Counted from the stretch's first letter, positions 17,278 to 26,837 are shown. The stretch is DNA of 64,000 nt from Flavobacterium piscis (GCF_001686925.1 NZ_LVEN01000008.1:146832-210831), one strand, 5' to 3'. Numbers and translations are program-made. The notes: generated from the letters alone by a model not told the origin.

Positions 17278-18576
17278 ATGACTACTACTAAAAGTAAAGC
17301 CATTATAAACGCGAATGTTTTTGATGGTAAAAATGTGATTGGTAAAAAAAACGTTGTTTTTATTGACGGTGTAATTATTTCTGTTTCTAATGAATTGCCA
17401 CATGATATAGATGAGGTGATCGATGGAACGGGATGTACTCTTCTTCCGGGTTTAATAGATGCTCATGTTCATACGTCAGTTGAATTTTTAAAAGATGCAT
17501 TAAAATTTGGTATAACAACCGAGTTAGAAATGATGGGAGGTTTTACCAAAAAGGGACGTGATACGCAATTAAAAGGAATCACTGATGCTGCTGATGTTCG
17601 TTCTGCGGGAATGGGTCTGACAGCTCCCGGGGGTCATCCTGACGAACTGATTCCTAAAGGGAATGGAATCCCTGAATTTGTATTAAAAGAAATGGAGAAA
17701 ATGAGCGAAGAAGAAAAGGCTGTATTTATAGCTGCTCACCAGGCCCAGAAAGAAGAAGAGGAATTAAGTCCCGATGTTACTTCACTTGAAGGAGCGATAG
17801 ATTTTGTGAATCGTCAGGTAAATAATGGTGCAGATTATTTCAAAATAATGATTGAGGAAGGAACCGTAATGAATGCACCGGGTTTGCCTGTTATTGAAAC
17901 TCACGTATTAAAAGCAGCAATAGAAGAAGCCCATAAATTAGGTAAAATTGCCATAGCGCACGTTTTAACAGCCGAAGCAGCAAAAACAGCAGTTGAAATT
18001 GGTGTAGATGGCCTGGCGCATTTATTTATCGATAGACCGGATTGGACGAAAGATCTTATCGAATCCATCGCCAGTAAAGGAATTTTCGTAACACCCTGTC
18101 TGGTATTGAATTCATCGATTATAGGAAATTCTGCCTGTCATGTTGCCCATGATGAAAGAGTTGAAAATAAATTAAATGAAGACTGGAAAATGACTATGTG
18201 TTCTTGTTTCAATACTTTTCCGGAAGGCAATATGGAAGATAACTTTAATAATGTGAAAGATTTACGAGATGCAGGCGTAGATATACTTGTAGGAACAGAT
18301 GTATCAGTACCGATGCCCCATTTAGGCGGCCTTGCACATGGCGTGAGCGTTCATCATGAAATGCAGCTGTTGGTAGAAGCGGGATTAAGCCCAATTGAGG
18401 CATTAAGATCTGCGACATCAGTAACTTCCAAACGATTTAATTTATCAGACAGGGGATTAATTGCAGAAGGAATGAGAGCCGATTTACTATTAGTTAAAGG
18501 TGATCCAATTGTAAATATTTCAGATTCTCTGTCTATAGTGGGTATATGGAAAGAAGGGGAATCTTATCATAACTAG
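17278..18576 (+). CDS. Amidohydrolase family protein (imidazolonepropionase-like)
   Basis: A 432-residue metal-dependent hydrolase with no signal peptide, hence cytosolic. Metal-binding HxH is in GLIDAHVHTS (His63, His65); further ligands are suggested by IAHVLTAEAA, GLAHLF and the catalytic Asp in VGTDVSVP. The C-terminal MRADLLLVKGDP is the standard return to the beta-sandwich subdomain. Relatives cleave C-N bonds in cyclic amides and dipeptides. I start at the ATG giving MTTTKSK; an in-frame TTG 30 nt upstream is less likely. It is divergent from the AraC regulator and leads a run of plus-strand genes for cupin, alpha/beta hydrolase and RidA. Confidence 0.85.
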   Translation: MTTTKSKAIINANVFDGKNVIGKKNVVFIDGVIISVSNELPHDIDEVIDGTGCTLLPGLIDAHVHTSVEFLKDALKFGITTELEMMGGFTKKGRDTQLKGITDAADVRSAGMGLTAPGGHPDELIPKGNGIPEFVLKEMEKMSEEEKAVFIAAHQAQKEEEELSPDVTSLEGAIDFVNRQVNNGADYFKIMIEEGTVMNAPGLPVIETHVLKAAIEEAHKLGKIAIAHVLTAEAAKTAVEIGVDGLAHLFIDRPDWTKDLIESIASKGIFVTPCLVLNSSIIGNSACHVAHDERVENKLNEDWKMTMCSCFNTFPEGNMEDNFNNVKDLRDAGVDILVGTDVSVPMPHLGGLAHGVSVHHEMQLLVEAGLSPIEALRSATSVTSKRFNLSDRGLIAEGMRADLLLVKGDPIVNISDSLSIVGIWKEGESYHN

Positions 18577-18737
18577 TCTCGCAGGATTTTATACTCCATA
18601 ATACTGATAACTCCACTTTTGTCCACTTCATTACTCCGTTTGTCCGTTCGGGCTGTATTGTCATTTCAATACAAGGAATGCCTTGGTACTTTTGACAAGA
18701 AAATTAATAAATCAACAAATTAAATAAAACTAAAAAC

Positions 18738-19145
18738 ATGAAAACTTTAAATTTTGCATCGACCGCAGTTTCTGCCCTTAGCCTTTTAGCATTCATTTTT
18801 ACAAGTACTGCTTCTGCACAACAATCAGGAATAAAACGGACTGATTTACAACGTTATGATCTTAGTGTTCCCGGATATGAAACGGTTCAGGCACGAATTG
18901 ATTTTGAAGCTCATACCGCTTTTGGAAAGCATTCTCACCCGGGTGAGGAAGTTATTTATGTCCTTGATGGCGTATTAGAGTATGAAGTTGAAGGTCAGTC
19001 TCCTGTTACTTTAAAGGCTGGAGAAGTACTTTTTATTCCGGCAGGCGTAGTGCACTCTGCAAGAAATAACAGCCACGCAAAAGCTTCGGAACTGGCAACA
19101 TATATAGTAGAAAAAGGAAAGCCAATTCTGGTAATGAAAAAATAA
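18738..19145 (+). CDS. Exported single-domain cupin protein
   Basis: A 135-residue protein with a signal peptide (cleavage near ASAQQ). Both cupin motifs are complete: motif 1 in GKHSHPGEEVIYVLDG (His-x-His and Glu metal ligands) and motif 2 in GEVLFIPAGVVHSARN (final His). It is therefore a probable metal-binding beta-barrel in the periplasm, of unknown activity; small cupins of this sort are often annotated as quercetin-dioxygenase-like or sugar-binding. It is preceded by the amidohydrolase and followed by an exported alpha/beta hydrolase. Confidence 0.87.
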   Translation: MKTLNFASTAVSALSLLAFIFTSTASAQQSGIKRTDLQRYDLSVPGYETVQARIDFEAHTAFGKHSHPGEEVIYVLDGVLEYEVEGQSPVTLKAGEVLFIPAGVVHSARNNSHAKASELATYIVEKGKPILVMKK

Positions 19146-19281
19146 ATTATAAATAAAATTTATAAATACTAAAAATTATTAATTTGATTTATGATTAAGA
19201 AAACCGCAATTTTGTCCTGTCAATAAGAAATGACAGAAATAAAAATCAAAATTTTAAAATAACAATTAAAACACAAAAGAA

Positions 19282-20199
19282 ATGAAAACCAATTTAAAAA
19301 CAATCGTAACAACAAGCTTCGCCATTTTTTTATTAGCAGTAACAACTGCATTCTCTCAAAGCCAAAGAAAACCTGCAAGCCTTGGAAGAGAAGAGTATAT
19401 TGAAGTAGAAAAAAATGTAAAATTGCATGTTACTGATTTAGGAGAAGGAAAACCAGTAGTACTAATTCACGGATGGCCATTGAGTGATGCCATGTACGAG
19501 TACCAATATGCAGAACTTATCCAGAAAGGATACCGCGTTATCGGAATTACCTTAAGAGGTTTTGGATTATCAGACAAACCGGGTGGGGCATATAACTATG
19601 ATGTTTATGCAGATGATATTAAAGTGATTCTGGACAAACTTAAAATTGAAGGAGCAACAATCGGCGGATTCTCTATGGGAGGCGCAACAGTGATTCATTA
19701 TGTAGCCAAATACAATGCAGCCCACGTTTCAAAACTGGCATTGTTTGGTGCAGCAGCTCCGTTATGGACTAAAAGAGCCGACTTTAATTATGGTTTTTGG
19801 ACAAAAGAAGATGTAAACGGTCTTATTGCCCTTAATAATACTAACAGACCACAATTGTTTGAGAATTTTGGAAAAATTTTCCCGGCCAATGAAACAAGCG
19901 TATCTGCAGGACAAGGTGAATGGCTTGGAACTATTCAGGCACAGGCTTCTCCATATGCAATGGCAGAATCTATGAAAGCGCTTCGTGATACTGATTTAAG
20001 AGAAGATTTGAAAAAAATCAAAATTCCAACTCTTATCCTTCACGGAACACAAGACAAAATATGTTCTTATGAATTGGCTGAGCAAATGCATAAATCAATT
20101 GCCAATTCAACTTTGGTTCCATTCGAGAAAAGCGGTCATGCCTTGTTTATTGAAGAGCTTCCGAAATTCAATGCCGAATTGATCAAATTCATAAAATAA
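19282..20199 (+). CDS. Exported alpha/beta hydrolase (haloperoxidase/esterase type)
   Basis: A 305-residue protein with a signal peptide ending TTAFSQ. The catalytic triad is readable: nucleophile Ser131 in GGFSMGGA, Asp258 in HGTQDKI and His286 in KSGHALFIEE; LIHGWPLSD forms the oxyanion region. The pattern is that of non-heme chloroperoxidase/arylesterase-like hydrolases, here placed in the periplasm rather than the cytosol. Substrate is not predictable. It lies between the exported cupin and the exported RidA protein on the same strand. Confidence 0.88.
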   Translation: MKTNLKTIVTTSFAIFLLAVTTAFSQSQRKPASLGREEYIEVEKNVKLHVTDLGEGKPVVLIHGWPLSDAMYEYQYAELIQKGYRVIGITLRGFGLSDKPGGAYNYDVYADDIKVILDKLKIEGATIGGFSMGGATVIHYVAKYNAAHVSKLALFGAAAPLWTKRADFNYGFWTKEDVNGLIALNNTNRPQLFENFGKIFPANETSVSAGQGEWLGTIQAQASPYAMAESMKALRDTDLREDLKKIKIPTLILHGTQDKICSYELAEQMHKSIANSTLVPFEKSGHALFIEELPKFNAELIKFIK

Positions 20200-20214
20200 A
20201 TAAAAGCAAAATCA

Positions 20215-20250
20215 GGAAAGCTGTCTTTATATGATGGCTTTTCTTTTTTA
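20215..20250 (+). terminator. Weak terminator or attenuator between hydrolase and RidA genes
   Basis: GGAAAGC (20215-20221) pairs with GCTTTTC (20237-20243) with one G-T wobble and is followed by a T-run. It sits in the 68-nt gap between two same-strand genes, so it may reduce rather than stop transcription into the RidA gene. Confidence 0.45.
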
Positions 20251-20267
20251 ATAAATAAAAATAAACA

Positions 20268-20780
20268 ATGAAAAATATAACAACCTTTGTATTACTACTA
20301 TTGAGTTTTAATTTGTTCGCACAAACTCCCGAGCAAAAAATAAAGCAGTTGGAAATTGAGTTGCCACAAATACCAGAATCGTTAGGAAGTTATCAGGATA
20401 TGGTAAAAGTTGGAGATCTTGTATTCCTTTCGGGAAAAGGACCATTTAAAGCAGATGGTAAATATATTACAGGTAAAGTAGGGCAAGACTTAACTGCGAA
20501 TGAAGGTTATCAGGCTGCCAGGTTATCGGCTATAAATCAGCTGGCGATACTTAAGCAGACTTTTGGAAGTCTTGACAAAATAAAAAGGATAATCAAAGTA
20601 AATGGTTATGTACATACTGCCGATTCCTTTACGGACCAATCAAAAGTAATGAATGGTTTTTCGGATTTATTAATTGAAGTATTTGGCGAGCAGGGCAGAC
20701 ATGCGCGTACTTCTGTTGGTGTATTTACACTTCCGCAAAATATGGCAGTTGAAGTAGAAATGATTGTTGAGATAAAATAA
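20268..20780 (+). CDS. Exported RidA (YjgF/YER057c/UK114) family protein
   Basis: A 170-residue protein comprising a signal peptide (ending FNLFAQ) and one RidA domain at about 35-168. The signature near the C-terminus is present: ARTSVGVFTLPQNMAVEVE, with Arg147 at the position that binds the substrate carboxylate in RidA enamine/imine deaminases, and a conserved following Glu. Classical RidA is a cytosolic trimer that hydrolyses reactive 2-aminoacrylate; a periplasmic form would act on different imines. Grouping with an exported hydrolase and cupin suggests a shared catabolic or detoxifying route. Confidence 0.87.
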   Translation: MKNITTFVLLLLSFNLFAQTPEQKIKQLEIELPQIPESLGSYQDMVKVGDLVFLSGKGPFKADGKYITGKVGQDLTANEGYQAARLSAINQLAILKQTFGSLDKIKRIIKVNGYVHTADSFTDQSKVMNGFSDLLIEVFGEQGRHARTSVGVFTLPQNMAVEVEMIVEIK

Positions 20781-21131
20781 CTGCTGAATTTCTAGTTTTC
20801 AAAAACACCATTTGCCACGATTCTGCCACAAAACTCAAAGTGTAGCTTTCTGTCCTTATTAATGATCTATGAATTTGTATCATATGTACTTTAGCATTTT
20901 ATATTATTTATATTACGAAACTAATTTATGGAAGTATTATTTGTAACCTTATAAGCTTCTTTAAACAATCGTATTGGCATGTGACATCGAAGAGGATAAC
21001 AGAGTAAATCTATATATTGCGATATTTTTTCTTATAAAAAAATCTTTACTATAGAATCAAACTTACCAATTTACATAATCAATTATAATGCGTAAATTCT
21101 TTTTTGATGGGTATTTTTACTTAGACACACA
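20781..21131. other. 351-nt intergenic region between convergent genes
   Basis: The space after RidA and after the minus-strand aldo/keto reductase is AT-rich and stop-laden. I see no clear gene, relic or strong hairpin terminator here. Confidence 0.5.
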
Positions 21132-22091
21132 CTAACTTCTCACACTTGCCAGAAGGTCATGAGGGTACCCCAAAGTAATAGCGCTCAATTGATCCAATTG
21201 TTGAATCTGTTCAGTTGTTAATTCTATTGAAGACGCTTTTATTCCGTCATAAAAATGATCAAGTGTACGAGCGCCTAATATTGGAAAAGCTCCTTTAGAT
21301 TTTACCCAGCTAAAGGCTACTTGCCCGGGCGTTGCACCAATTTCTTGCGCAACGACAAAAAGCTGATCCAGAATTGTTTTTGTTTTCTCATCTTCCAGAT
21401 AATCAGAATTGCTAAGCGTTATTCGTCCGGTTTCTCCTTTTCGGTATTTTCCGGTTAGTGTGCCGCCTGCCAAAGGCGAATACATCATCGTTCCTAATCC
21501 TAATTGTTCTGCCATTGGAATAAATTCACGATCTGGAGTACGCTGCAATAAATTATATTCGATTTGAACAGCAGTCAATTTGGTAGAAGCGGCTATGGCA
21601 GCTACTTTCCACGCAGGAAAATTAGTCAAGCCTGTATATAAAACCTTTCCGCTTTTAACTAAATCTTCCAGACCTCTACTAATTTCGTCAAGCGGTGTAA
21701 CATCATCATCAAAATGTGGCATATAGATATCAATATAATCAGTCTTTAGGCGTTTCAAGCTTGATTCTACAGCTTGTCTCATTGCTTTGCGATGATTTCC
21801 AAAATTGCTGATTTTAGGGTTGGCTTCACTGCTTTGGGTATATTTTGTACAGATGATAAAATTATTGCGCTGATGTTCTATAAACCGACCTATTAGTTCT
21901 TCAGATTCTCCAAGCTGGTAACGATCAGAGGTATCTATAAAATTTCCGCCCGCATTCGCATAAGCAGTTAATATTTTATGAACTTCTTCGGGGTTTGTTC
22001 CGTGTCCTTTGCGCGTTCCAAAGCTAGCTGCACCCAATATAATCTCGCTTGAATATAAGCCCGTTCCTGTGCCGAATAATTTGTATTTCAT
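21132..22091 (-). CDS. Aldo/keto reductase
   Basis: A 319-residue NADPH-dependent (beta/alpha)8 oxidoreductase. The catalytic tetrad is readable: Asp53 and Tyr58 in FIDTSDRYQLGESE, Lys83 in ICTKYT and His126 in IYMPHFDD. MMYSPLAGGTLTGKY is the typical late-barrel motif. It would reduce an aldehyde or ketone in the cytosol. It is divergent from an HxlR-type regulator with 118 nt between starts, the usual arrangement for HxlR control of redox or aldehyde-responsive enzymes; that regulation is inferred. Confidence 0.9.
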   Translation of the reverse strand: MKYKLFGTGTGLYSSEIILGAASFGTRKGHGTNPEEVHKILTAYANAGGNFIDTSDRYQLGESEELIGRFIEHQRNNFIICTKYTQSSEANPKISNFGNHRKAMRQAVESSLKRLKTDYIDIYMPHFDDDVTPLDEISRGLEDLVKSGKVLYTGLTNFPAWKVAAIAASTKLTAVQIEYNLLQRTPDREFIPMAEQLGLGTMMYSPLAGGTLTGKYRKGETGRITLSNSDYLEDEKTKTILDQLFVVAQEIGATPGQVAFSWVKSKGAFPILGARTLDHFYDGIKASSIELTTEQIQQLDQLSAITLGYPHDLLASVRS

Positions 22092-22209
22092 GATATTTTT
22101 ATTTTTGTAAAGCTACAAACCGCTTTTAAATCAATCAAGTACGGCTAAATTCAGCCGTATAAGATTTATCATTTTTATACTTTACCTTTGGCATTCAATT
22201 CAATTAATT

Positions 22210-22566
22210 ATGTACAAAAAGAAGATTCCTGTAGACTTAAACTGTGGACTGCATTTGTTTATGGAAGTCATTCAGGGTAAGTGGAAAATCAGTCTGATCT
22301 GGTGTATTTACTCAGGCATAAAACGTCCAGGTGAACTTCAGCGCAAAATACCAAAAGCATCCAGAAGACTGCTCGATAATCAGTTAAATGAGCTTGTTAA
22401 TCACGGCATTTTAACCAAAATCACTTTTAACGAACGCCCTTTAAAGGTCGAGTATAAATTGACTTCTTTAGGAAAATCACTTATTCCTGCAATTGAATTC
22501 ACGGCACAATGGGGCGAAGATAACCGTGAAGAATTAGAAAAATTAATCGTTAAAACTCAACTCTGA
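22210..22566 (+). CDS. HxlR family winged-helix transcriptional regulator
   Basis: A 118-residue protein of the usual HxlR length. Typical features are the N-terminal Cys-containing strand (DLNCGLHLFM), VIQGKWKISLIWCI, the recognition-helix region RLLDNQLNELVNHGIL and the wing ending VEYKLTSLGKSL. Family members respond to aldehydes or oxidants and commonly act on a divergent gene, here the aldo/keto reductase. The AraC gene starts 37 nt downstream and may be co-transcribed. Confidence 0.9.
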   Translation: MYKKKIPVDLNCGLHLFMEVIQGKWKISLIWCIYSGIKRPGELQRKIPKASRRLLDNQLNELVNHGILTKITFNERPLKVEYKLTSLGKSLIPAIEFTAQWGEDNREELEKLIVKTQL

Positions 22567-22603
22567 AGGCAGCTTATAACAATAAAGAAGACATAAAAAT
22601 ATC

Positions 22604-23461
22604 ATGGTAAACGATTATAAAAAACACGATCTATACGGCAAGACGCTGATTCAGAAAATTGAATTGACACCGCCGTTTAAATTTGATTTTCCGGTTACAG
22701 AACAGGCTTGTTTTTTATATGTGAAAGGAGGTGAGCTTGAATATCAGATCGATGACGAACAAATTAATATCGCTATGAATTATTCGTTATTGCTAAATTG
22801 TATAAATTCAGGAAAACAGATTTACAATTCAAGTTCAAAAAGTAATTGTGAAATTGTGATTGTGACCTTTTATCCGGAGATATTAAAAAAGATATACGAC
22901 AGGGAACTTCCATTATTGCTCAGGAAACCAAAGAATATAATATCGAATAAATCAAGTGAAAAAATAAACAACGATTTTCTTATTCAGAAATACATCGAAG
23001 GATTATTGTTTTATTTTGAAAATCCTTCTTTGATCAACGAAGATATCCTGATTTTGAAAGTAAGAGAGATTATCCTTTTGCTGTCACAAACACAAAATGC
23101 AGAATCCATACAAGTAATATTATCACAGCTTTTTTCTCCCACAACTTACACTTTCAAACAAATAATTGAAGCAAATTTATTTTCAAAGCTCACAATTGAA
23201 GAACTCGCGCAACAAAATAATTTGAGTGTGTCATCATTCAAACGTGAATTTGCAAAATTATACAACGATACACCTGCCAATTATATTAAAGCTAGGAAGC
23301 TGGAGAAAGCCGCCGAATTGCTTCAGGTTTCGGATCAGCGTATTACTGAAATAGCGTTTGACTGCGGTTTTAATGATCTTGCAAATTTCACCAAAAGTTT
23401 TACCAGCAAATACAGTGTTAGTCCAACAAACTACCGACAGAAGCAGAATAACAAGCACTAA
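22604..23461 (+). CDS. AraC family transcriptional regulator
   Basis: A 285-residue regulator. The N-terminal half has a cupin-like sensory pattern (FPVTEQACFLYVKGGELEYQI), and the C-terminal domain (about 185-280) contains both AraC helix-turn-helix motifs, IEELAQQNNLSVSSFKREFAK and ITEIAFDCGFNDLANFTKSF, ending SVSPTNYRQ. It follows the HxlR gene closely and precedes a small membrane-protein gene, so it could control that gene or the reductase locus. Its target is not established. Confidence 0.87.
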   Translation: MVNDYKKHDLYGKTLIQKIELTPPFKFDFPVTEQACFLYVKGGELEYQIDDEQINIAMNYSLLLNCINSGKQIYNSSSKSNCEIVIVTFYPEILKKIYDRELPLLLRKPKNIISNKSSEKINNDFLIQKYIEGLLFYFENPSLINEDILILKVREIILLLSQTQNAESIQVILSQLFSPTTYTFKQIIEANLFSKLTIEELAQQNNLSVSSFKREFAKLYNDTPANYIKARKLEKAAELLQVSDQRITEIAFDCGFNDLANFTKSFTSKYSVSPTNYRQKQNNKH

Positions 23462-23482
23462 TTATAAGTTCAGGTTTCTAAT

Positions 23483-23516
23483 CATCCTTAAATAGTTATT
23501 TTAGGGATGCTTTTTT
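23483..23516 (+). terminator. Rho-independent terminator after the AraC gene
   Basis: CATCCTTAAA (23483-23492) pairs with TTTAGGGATG (23500-23509) with one wobble and is followed by a seven-T run, 19 nt after the stop codon. Confidence 0.75.
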
Positions 23517-23619
23517 TATGAACTAAATTGCCAAATAATTGGACTAATTCACAAAATGAATCCCCTCGATCTATCGGAAGTTTGTACTGTATTATCAAAC
23601 AAATTTAAATCAATATAAA

Positions 23620-24114
23620 ATGGGATTATCAAGTTTAGGAATTTTTCATACTATCATTGGTGTTGCCGCAATTATAGCAGCATTAACAGGCTTTATCAAA
23701 TACGGTAAAATCAATTTGAACGCATTATCCGGTAAAATCTATTTTTACGGAACAGTCGTTACCTCACTAACCTCATTGGGCATTTCAAAACATGGCGGGT
23801 TCAATCCCGGACATGTTTTTGCTGTTTTTATTATCATTCTGGCGTTAGCAGCTTATTTTCTGAATTCAAAAAAGAAAAACAGCGGGAGAGCACGTTATTT
23901 TGAAAATTTCTGGCTGTCGTTTAGTTTTTTCCTGTCTCTTGTTCCAACTGTTAATGAAACTTTTACCAGAGTTCCGGTAGGACATCCCTTAGCAAAGGAC
24001 ATAAAAGATCCGGTAATAGCGACTACACTTCTTGTTTTATTGGTACTTTTTACTGCAGGATCTATATATCAGTTTAGAAGACAGAGCTTTATCAATTCGT
24101 CATTAGTGGCTTAA
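23620..24114 (+). CDS. Small four-helix integral membrane protein, function unknown
   Basis: A 164-residue protein with four hydrophobic segments at about 5-25 (LGIFHTIIGVAAIIAALTGF), 40-58, 68-86 and 132-150, with a basic stretch (KKKNSGRARY) between helices 3 and 4. The layout and the conserved-looking His and Gly residues resemble DUF2306-type predicted membrane proteins, but I cannot assign a family firmly. A terminator precedes it, so it probably has its own promoter. Confidence 0.65.
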   Translation: MGLSSLGIFHTIIGVAAIIAALTGFIKYGKINLNALSGKIYFYGTVVTSLTSLGISKHGGFNPGHVFAVFIIILALAAYFLNSKKKNSGRARYFENFWLSFSFFLSLVPTVNETFTRVPVGHPLAKDIKDPVIATTLLVLLVLFTAGSIYQFRRQSFINSSLVA

Positions 24115-24243
24115 CTTTACAGCTTCAGCTTGAAGAACAGCTTATGTGTTGATTAACTTTTTCGAACTGGTAGTTCTTTCTAAGTTGGACACTTTTTACC
24201 TTAGGGAAATGCAACTTACTGATCCGTTTAAGACATATTTAAA

Positions 24244-24276
24244 AAACCTCCAAATTTGAATTTTGGAGTTTTTTTA
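24244..24276. terminator. Bidirectional terminator between convergent genes
   Basis: AAACCTCCAAA (24244-24254) pairs with TTTTGGAGTTT (24261-24271), a nearly perfect stem with a 6-nt loop, followed by a T-run. It lies between the small membrane-protein gene and the end of the minus-strand kinase gene. Confidence 0.8.
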
Positions 24277-24369
24277 TCAGAAATAGTTTTCTTTCAATCA
24301 TTGCGGCCAAGAGGATTTTGCTGTCAGGTCTGCAAAACAAAGGTAAGCCTACATTGTAAATAGCATGAA

Positions 24370-26361
24370 TTAAAAGTTCTTTGGCAGGTATACGTTAAAT
24401 ACGGCTCCATTTTCATTGCTTTGCAGGGCATCAATCTCACCATGATGGTTCTGGATAATTTTCTTGCACATTGCCAGCCCGATTCCTGTGCCTGCAAATT
24501 CACTTTTTCTGTGCAATTTTTGAAATATATCAAAAATTTTCTGGGTGTCTTCGGGTTTCATGCCGATGCCATTATCGGTAAACTGAATTTTATAATAGGA
24601 TATTCCTTCTTTTAGATTTACTGACCGGGCTTCCTCTGGGGAAGCAATAGTACAATGGATATGAATTTTAGGCTTTACGCCGGGGCGTATAAATTTTAAG
24701 GCATTGCCTATGAGATTAAAAAACAGCTGGGACATCTGAAGTGGTATGCCTTTGATGACCGGCAGCGTGTTCCATGTGACTTCAGCCCCTGTGCGCTCCA
24801 TGAGCAAATCATAATCTTCAAGCGCATTTTTGGCGGTATCTTCAAGATTGACTGCAACAAAGGACTCATCGTCTTTTGGCAGGGCAGAGTAGGCGAGTAC
24901 ATCGCGGATAAGTTTGCCCATACGAGCAGTGGCATCTTTTATTTTATCTATGTAGCCTAGTGTTTTTGGGTCAAGATGCTCTGTGATTTTGCCCTCGAGA
25001 AGCTGCACAAAAGTGCTGATTTTGCGAAGCGGTTCCTGCAGGTCATGGGAAGCTATGTAGGCAAACTGTTCGAGTTCCTCATTGGAATGTATGAGTTGCA
25101 CGTTGGTCTGTTCCAATTCTTCATTTGTAGCCCTTAATTCCTCAATAACAGCGGCAATCTCTTCGGTACGCTGCTGTATCTGGTTTTCCAGCTCCATCTG
25201 CAGTTCCATCTGGATGGTAATATCCTGTGCGGTTCCGTTCATGCGTACCGGGTTCCCCTCGGGATCAAAAACAGTTTTTCCCTGGGCATGCAATATTCTT
25301 TTCTTTCCGGTTGTGGGATGGATCACCGTATAGATTTCATCATAGACTCCTCCTGATTCCGGATTCAGTGCCCATGCCACGGCATTTGCAACCCTTTGCT
25401 GGTCTTCCTCCAGCAGTATCGGTATAACTTCATTATAGTCCTGTGCGGCAGGGTCATAACCAAACCATTCGATCAGGCGGTCGGAATATGTAAGACCGTT
25501 TGACGCCACATCAATGCTCCATGTACCGAGCTGTGCAAGTTCAACAGCACCTCTCATGTTTTGTTCGGCCTCTGCCAGCTTGTTGCTGGCCACTACCTCT
25601 TCTGTTACATCAATTGCAGTGCAAATGACACCATAGATCTTACCTTTCGCATCGTATAGCGGTTTGTATGTGTAATCATAATAACCGTAATAAGGTAAGC
25701 CATTTTGGATGAACATGATCCGGGAGGCCGTTTGGGAATGAATTTCTCCTGTATTTAAAACATTGCTATAGGCCCCGAACAAATGCGTCTCCCTAAGCTC
25801 GGGTACTGCTTCCATGATGGGCAAGCCGATAATGGAATCACCCTTGCCGAATATTTCCAGCATTTTCTCATTGGCTGCGCGCAGAACCATATCAGGTCCT
25901 GTGTAAACCAATTTAGCCACAGGAGAATTATAAAAAACGGTATTCGCAAATTTTTCGCTTTCTTCTACTTTTTGCCTTTGTATGACCTGCGTGGTATTAT
26001 CCATTGCCCATACTGCCACTTTTTTTACCTGCCCGGCTGTATCTTTTAAGGGGGCGTATACTAAAGTCATATAAACAGTTTCTTCCTTACCGTGCCTGAT
26101 CACCTTGCGTTGGGCTTCACTGGCAGTGTAAGGATTCCCGTCAGAAATAACATCCGCCAGGGCGCTTTCATAGTATGGGCGCGCTTCAGGAAAAGCATCC
26201 CAGTAAAAATGACCAAGGATTGCTTCGCGCGGTTTTCCGGCCACGGCTATAAAGCTGTCGTTTAAAATTTCAACAACCTGTGTCCGGGCATCCAGGACGC
26301 AGATGCCGACAGGGGCATTCATCACTAATAAATAAAGTTCCTGTTGGTTTTCGATATTCAT
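24370..26361 (-). CDS. Cytosolic PAS-domain sensor histidine kinase
   Basis: A 663-residue kinase with no membrane segment. Three PAS/PAC units lie at about 5-130, 137-262 and 268-395, followed by a Glu/Gln-rich coiled coil at about 395-432 (EEIAAVIEELRATNEELEQ) and the kinase core: IASHDLQEPLRK with phospho-acceptor His439, N-box FNLIGNALKFI, G1 DNGIGM and G2 GTGIGLAM. The C-terminus ends at YLPKNF, directly after the ATPase domain. Its coding sequence is visibly more GC-rich than its neighbours, which may indicate recent acquisition. A receiver-only regulator is encoded divergently, about 480 nt upstream of its start, and is the obvious partner. Confidence 0.92.
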   Translation of the reverse strand: MNIENQQELYLLVMNAPVGICVLDARTQVVEILNDSFIAVAGKPREAILGHFYWDAFPEARPYYESALADVISDGNPYTASEAQRKVIRHGKEETVYMTLVYAPLKDTAGQVKKVAVWAMDNTTQVIQRQKVEESEKFANTVFYNSPVAKLVYTGPDMVLRAANEKMLEIFGKGDSIIGLPIMEAVPELRETHLFGAYSNVLNTGEIHSQTASRIMFIQNGLPYYGYYDYTYKPLYDAKGKIYGVICTAIDVTEEVVASNKLAEAEQNMRGAVELAQLGTWSIDVASNGLTYSDRLIEWFGYDPAAQDYNEVIPILLEEDQQRVANAVAWALNPESGGVYDEIYTVIHPTTGKKRILHAQGKTVFDPEGNPVRMNGTAQDITIQMELQMELENQIQQRTEEIAAVIEELRATNEELEQTNVQLIHSNEELEQFAYIASHDLQEPLRKISTFVQLLEGKITEHLDPKTLGYIDKIKDATARMGKLIRDVLAYSALPKDDESFVAVNLEDTAKNALEDYDLLMERTGAEVTWNTLPVIKGIPLQMSQLFFNLIGNALKFIRPGVKPKIHIHCTIASPEEARSVNLKEGISYYKIQFTDNGIGMKPEDTQKIFDIFQKLHRKSEFAGTGIGLAMCKKIIQNHHGEIDALQSNENGAVFNVYLPKNF

Positions 26362-26837
26362 ATGATTAGATTAAATAAGGACACGTAAGATTTTTTTTTT
26401 CGGTATTTTTAAGACTTAACTAAAAATTTTATTACATAGAATTAAACCAAATTAATCAATTATCAGGAGTTTAAAAAATGTTTATTTAAAATATAATTTA
26501 TTGTTGTACTAATTTTATCAAATGAGTCAATGTCGGGTAAAAAGCGAAAATTAAACTTACAAGAAATGGCCGTTGTTTTTATATATAGTACTTTTATTTG
26601 TCCGCTGTCATGTGTATTTGGCCACAGGTTTTCCATAAGCTTTTCAACCACCTTTTTGACGTTTTTTAACACTTTAAAAAAGGTTTAATCTCTCTTTTAT
26701 GTAACTTTTAATTAATAATATACAGCTTATTACTTCAATAATCTACTAAGCTATTATAGAGTGTAACATTGTTAGGTTGCGGAAATTTTTTTTTAGGTAA
26801 TTAAATAGTACTTTTGGAAATTGTAAAACCACCTGAT
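26362..26837. other. 476-nt divergent intergenic region
   Basis: Lies between the starts of the PAS kinase (leftward) and the receiver gene (rightward). It is AT-rich with poly-T tracts. A 69-codon frame on the minus strand (26463-26672) shows no recognisable family and I do not call it. A TAnnTTTG element at 26809-26816 is the only promoter-like signal I can support. Confidence 0.5.
26809..26816 (+). promoter_or_regulatory. Putative -7 element of the receiver gene
   Basis: TACTTTTG matches the Bacteroidota -7 consensus TAnnTTTG, 22 nt before the ATG. The nearest upstream TTG (26778-26780) is 28 nt away, longer than the usual 19-20, so the -33 element is uncertain. Confidence 0.45.

Noticed and set aside
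24170..24240. CTAAGTTGGACACTTTTTACC phrase resembling an IS3-type end
   Set aside because: No partner inverted repeat, target duplication or transposase remnant is nearby.
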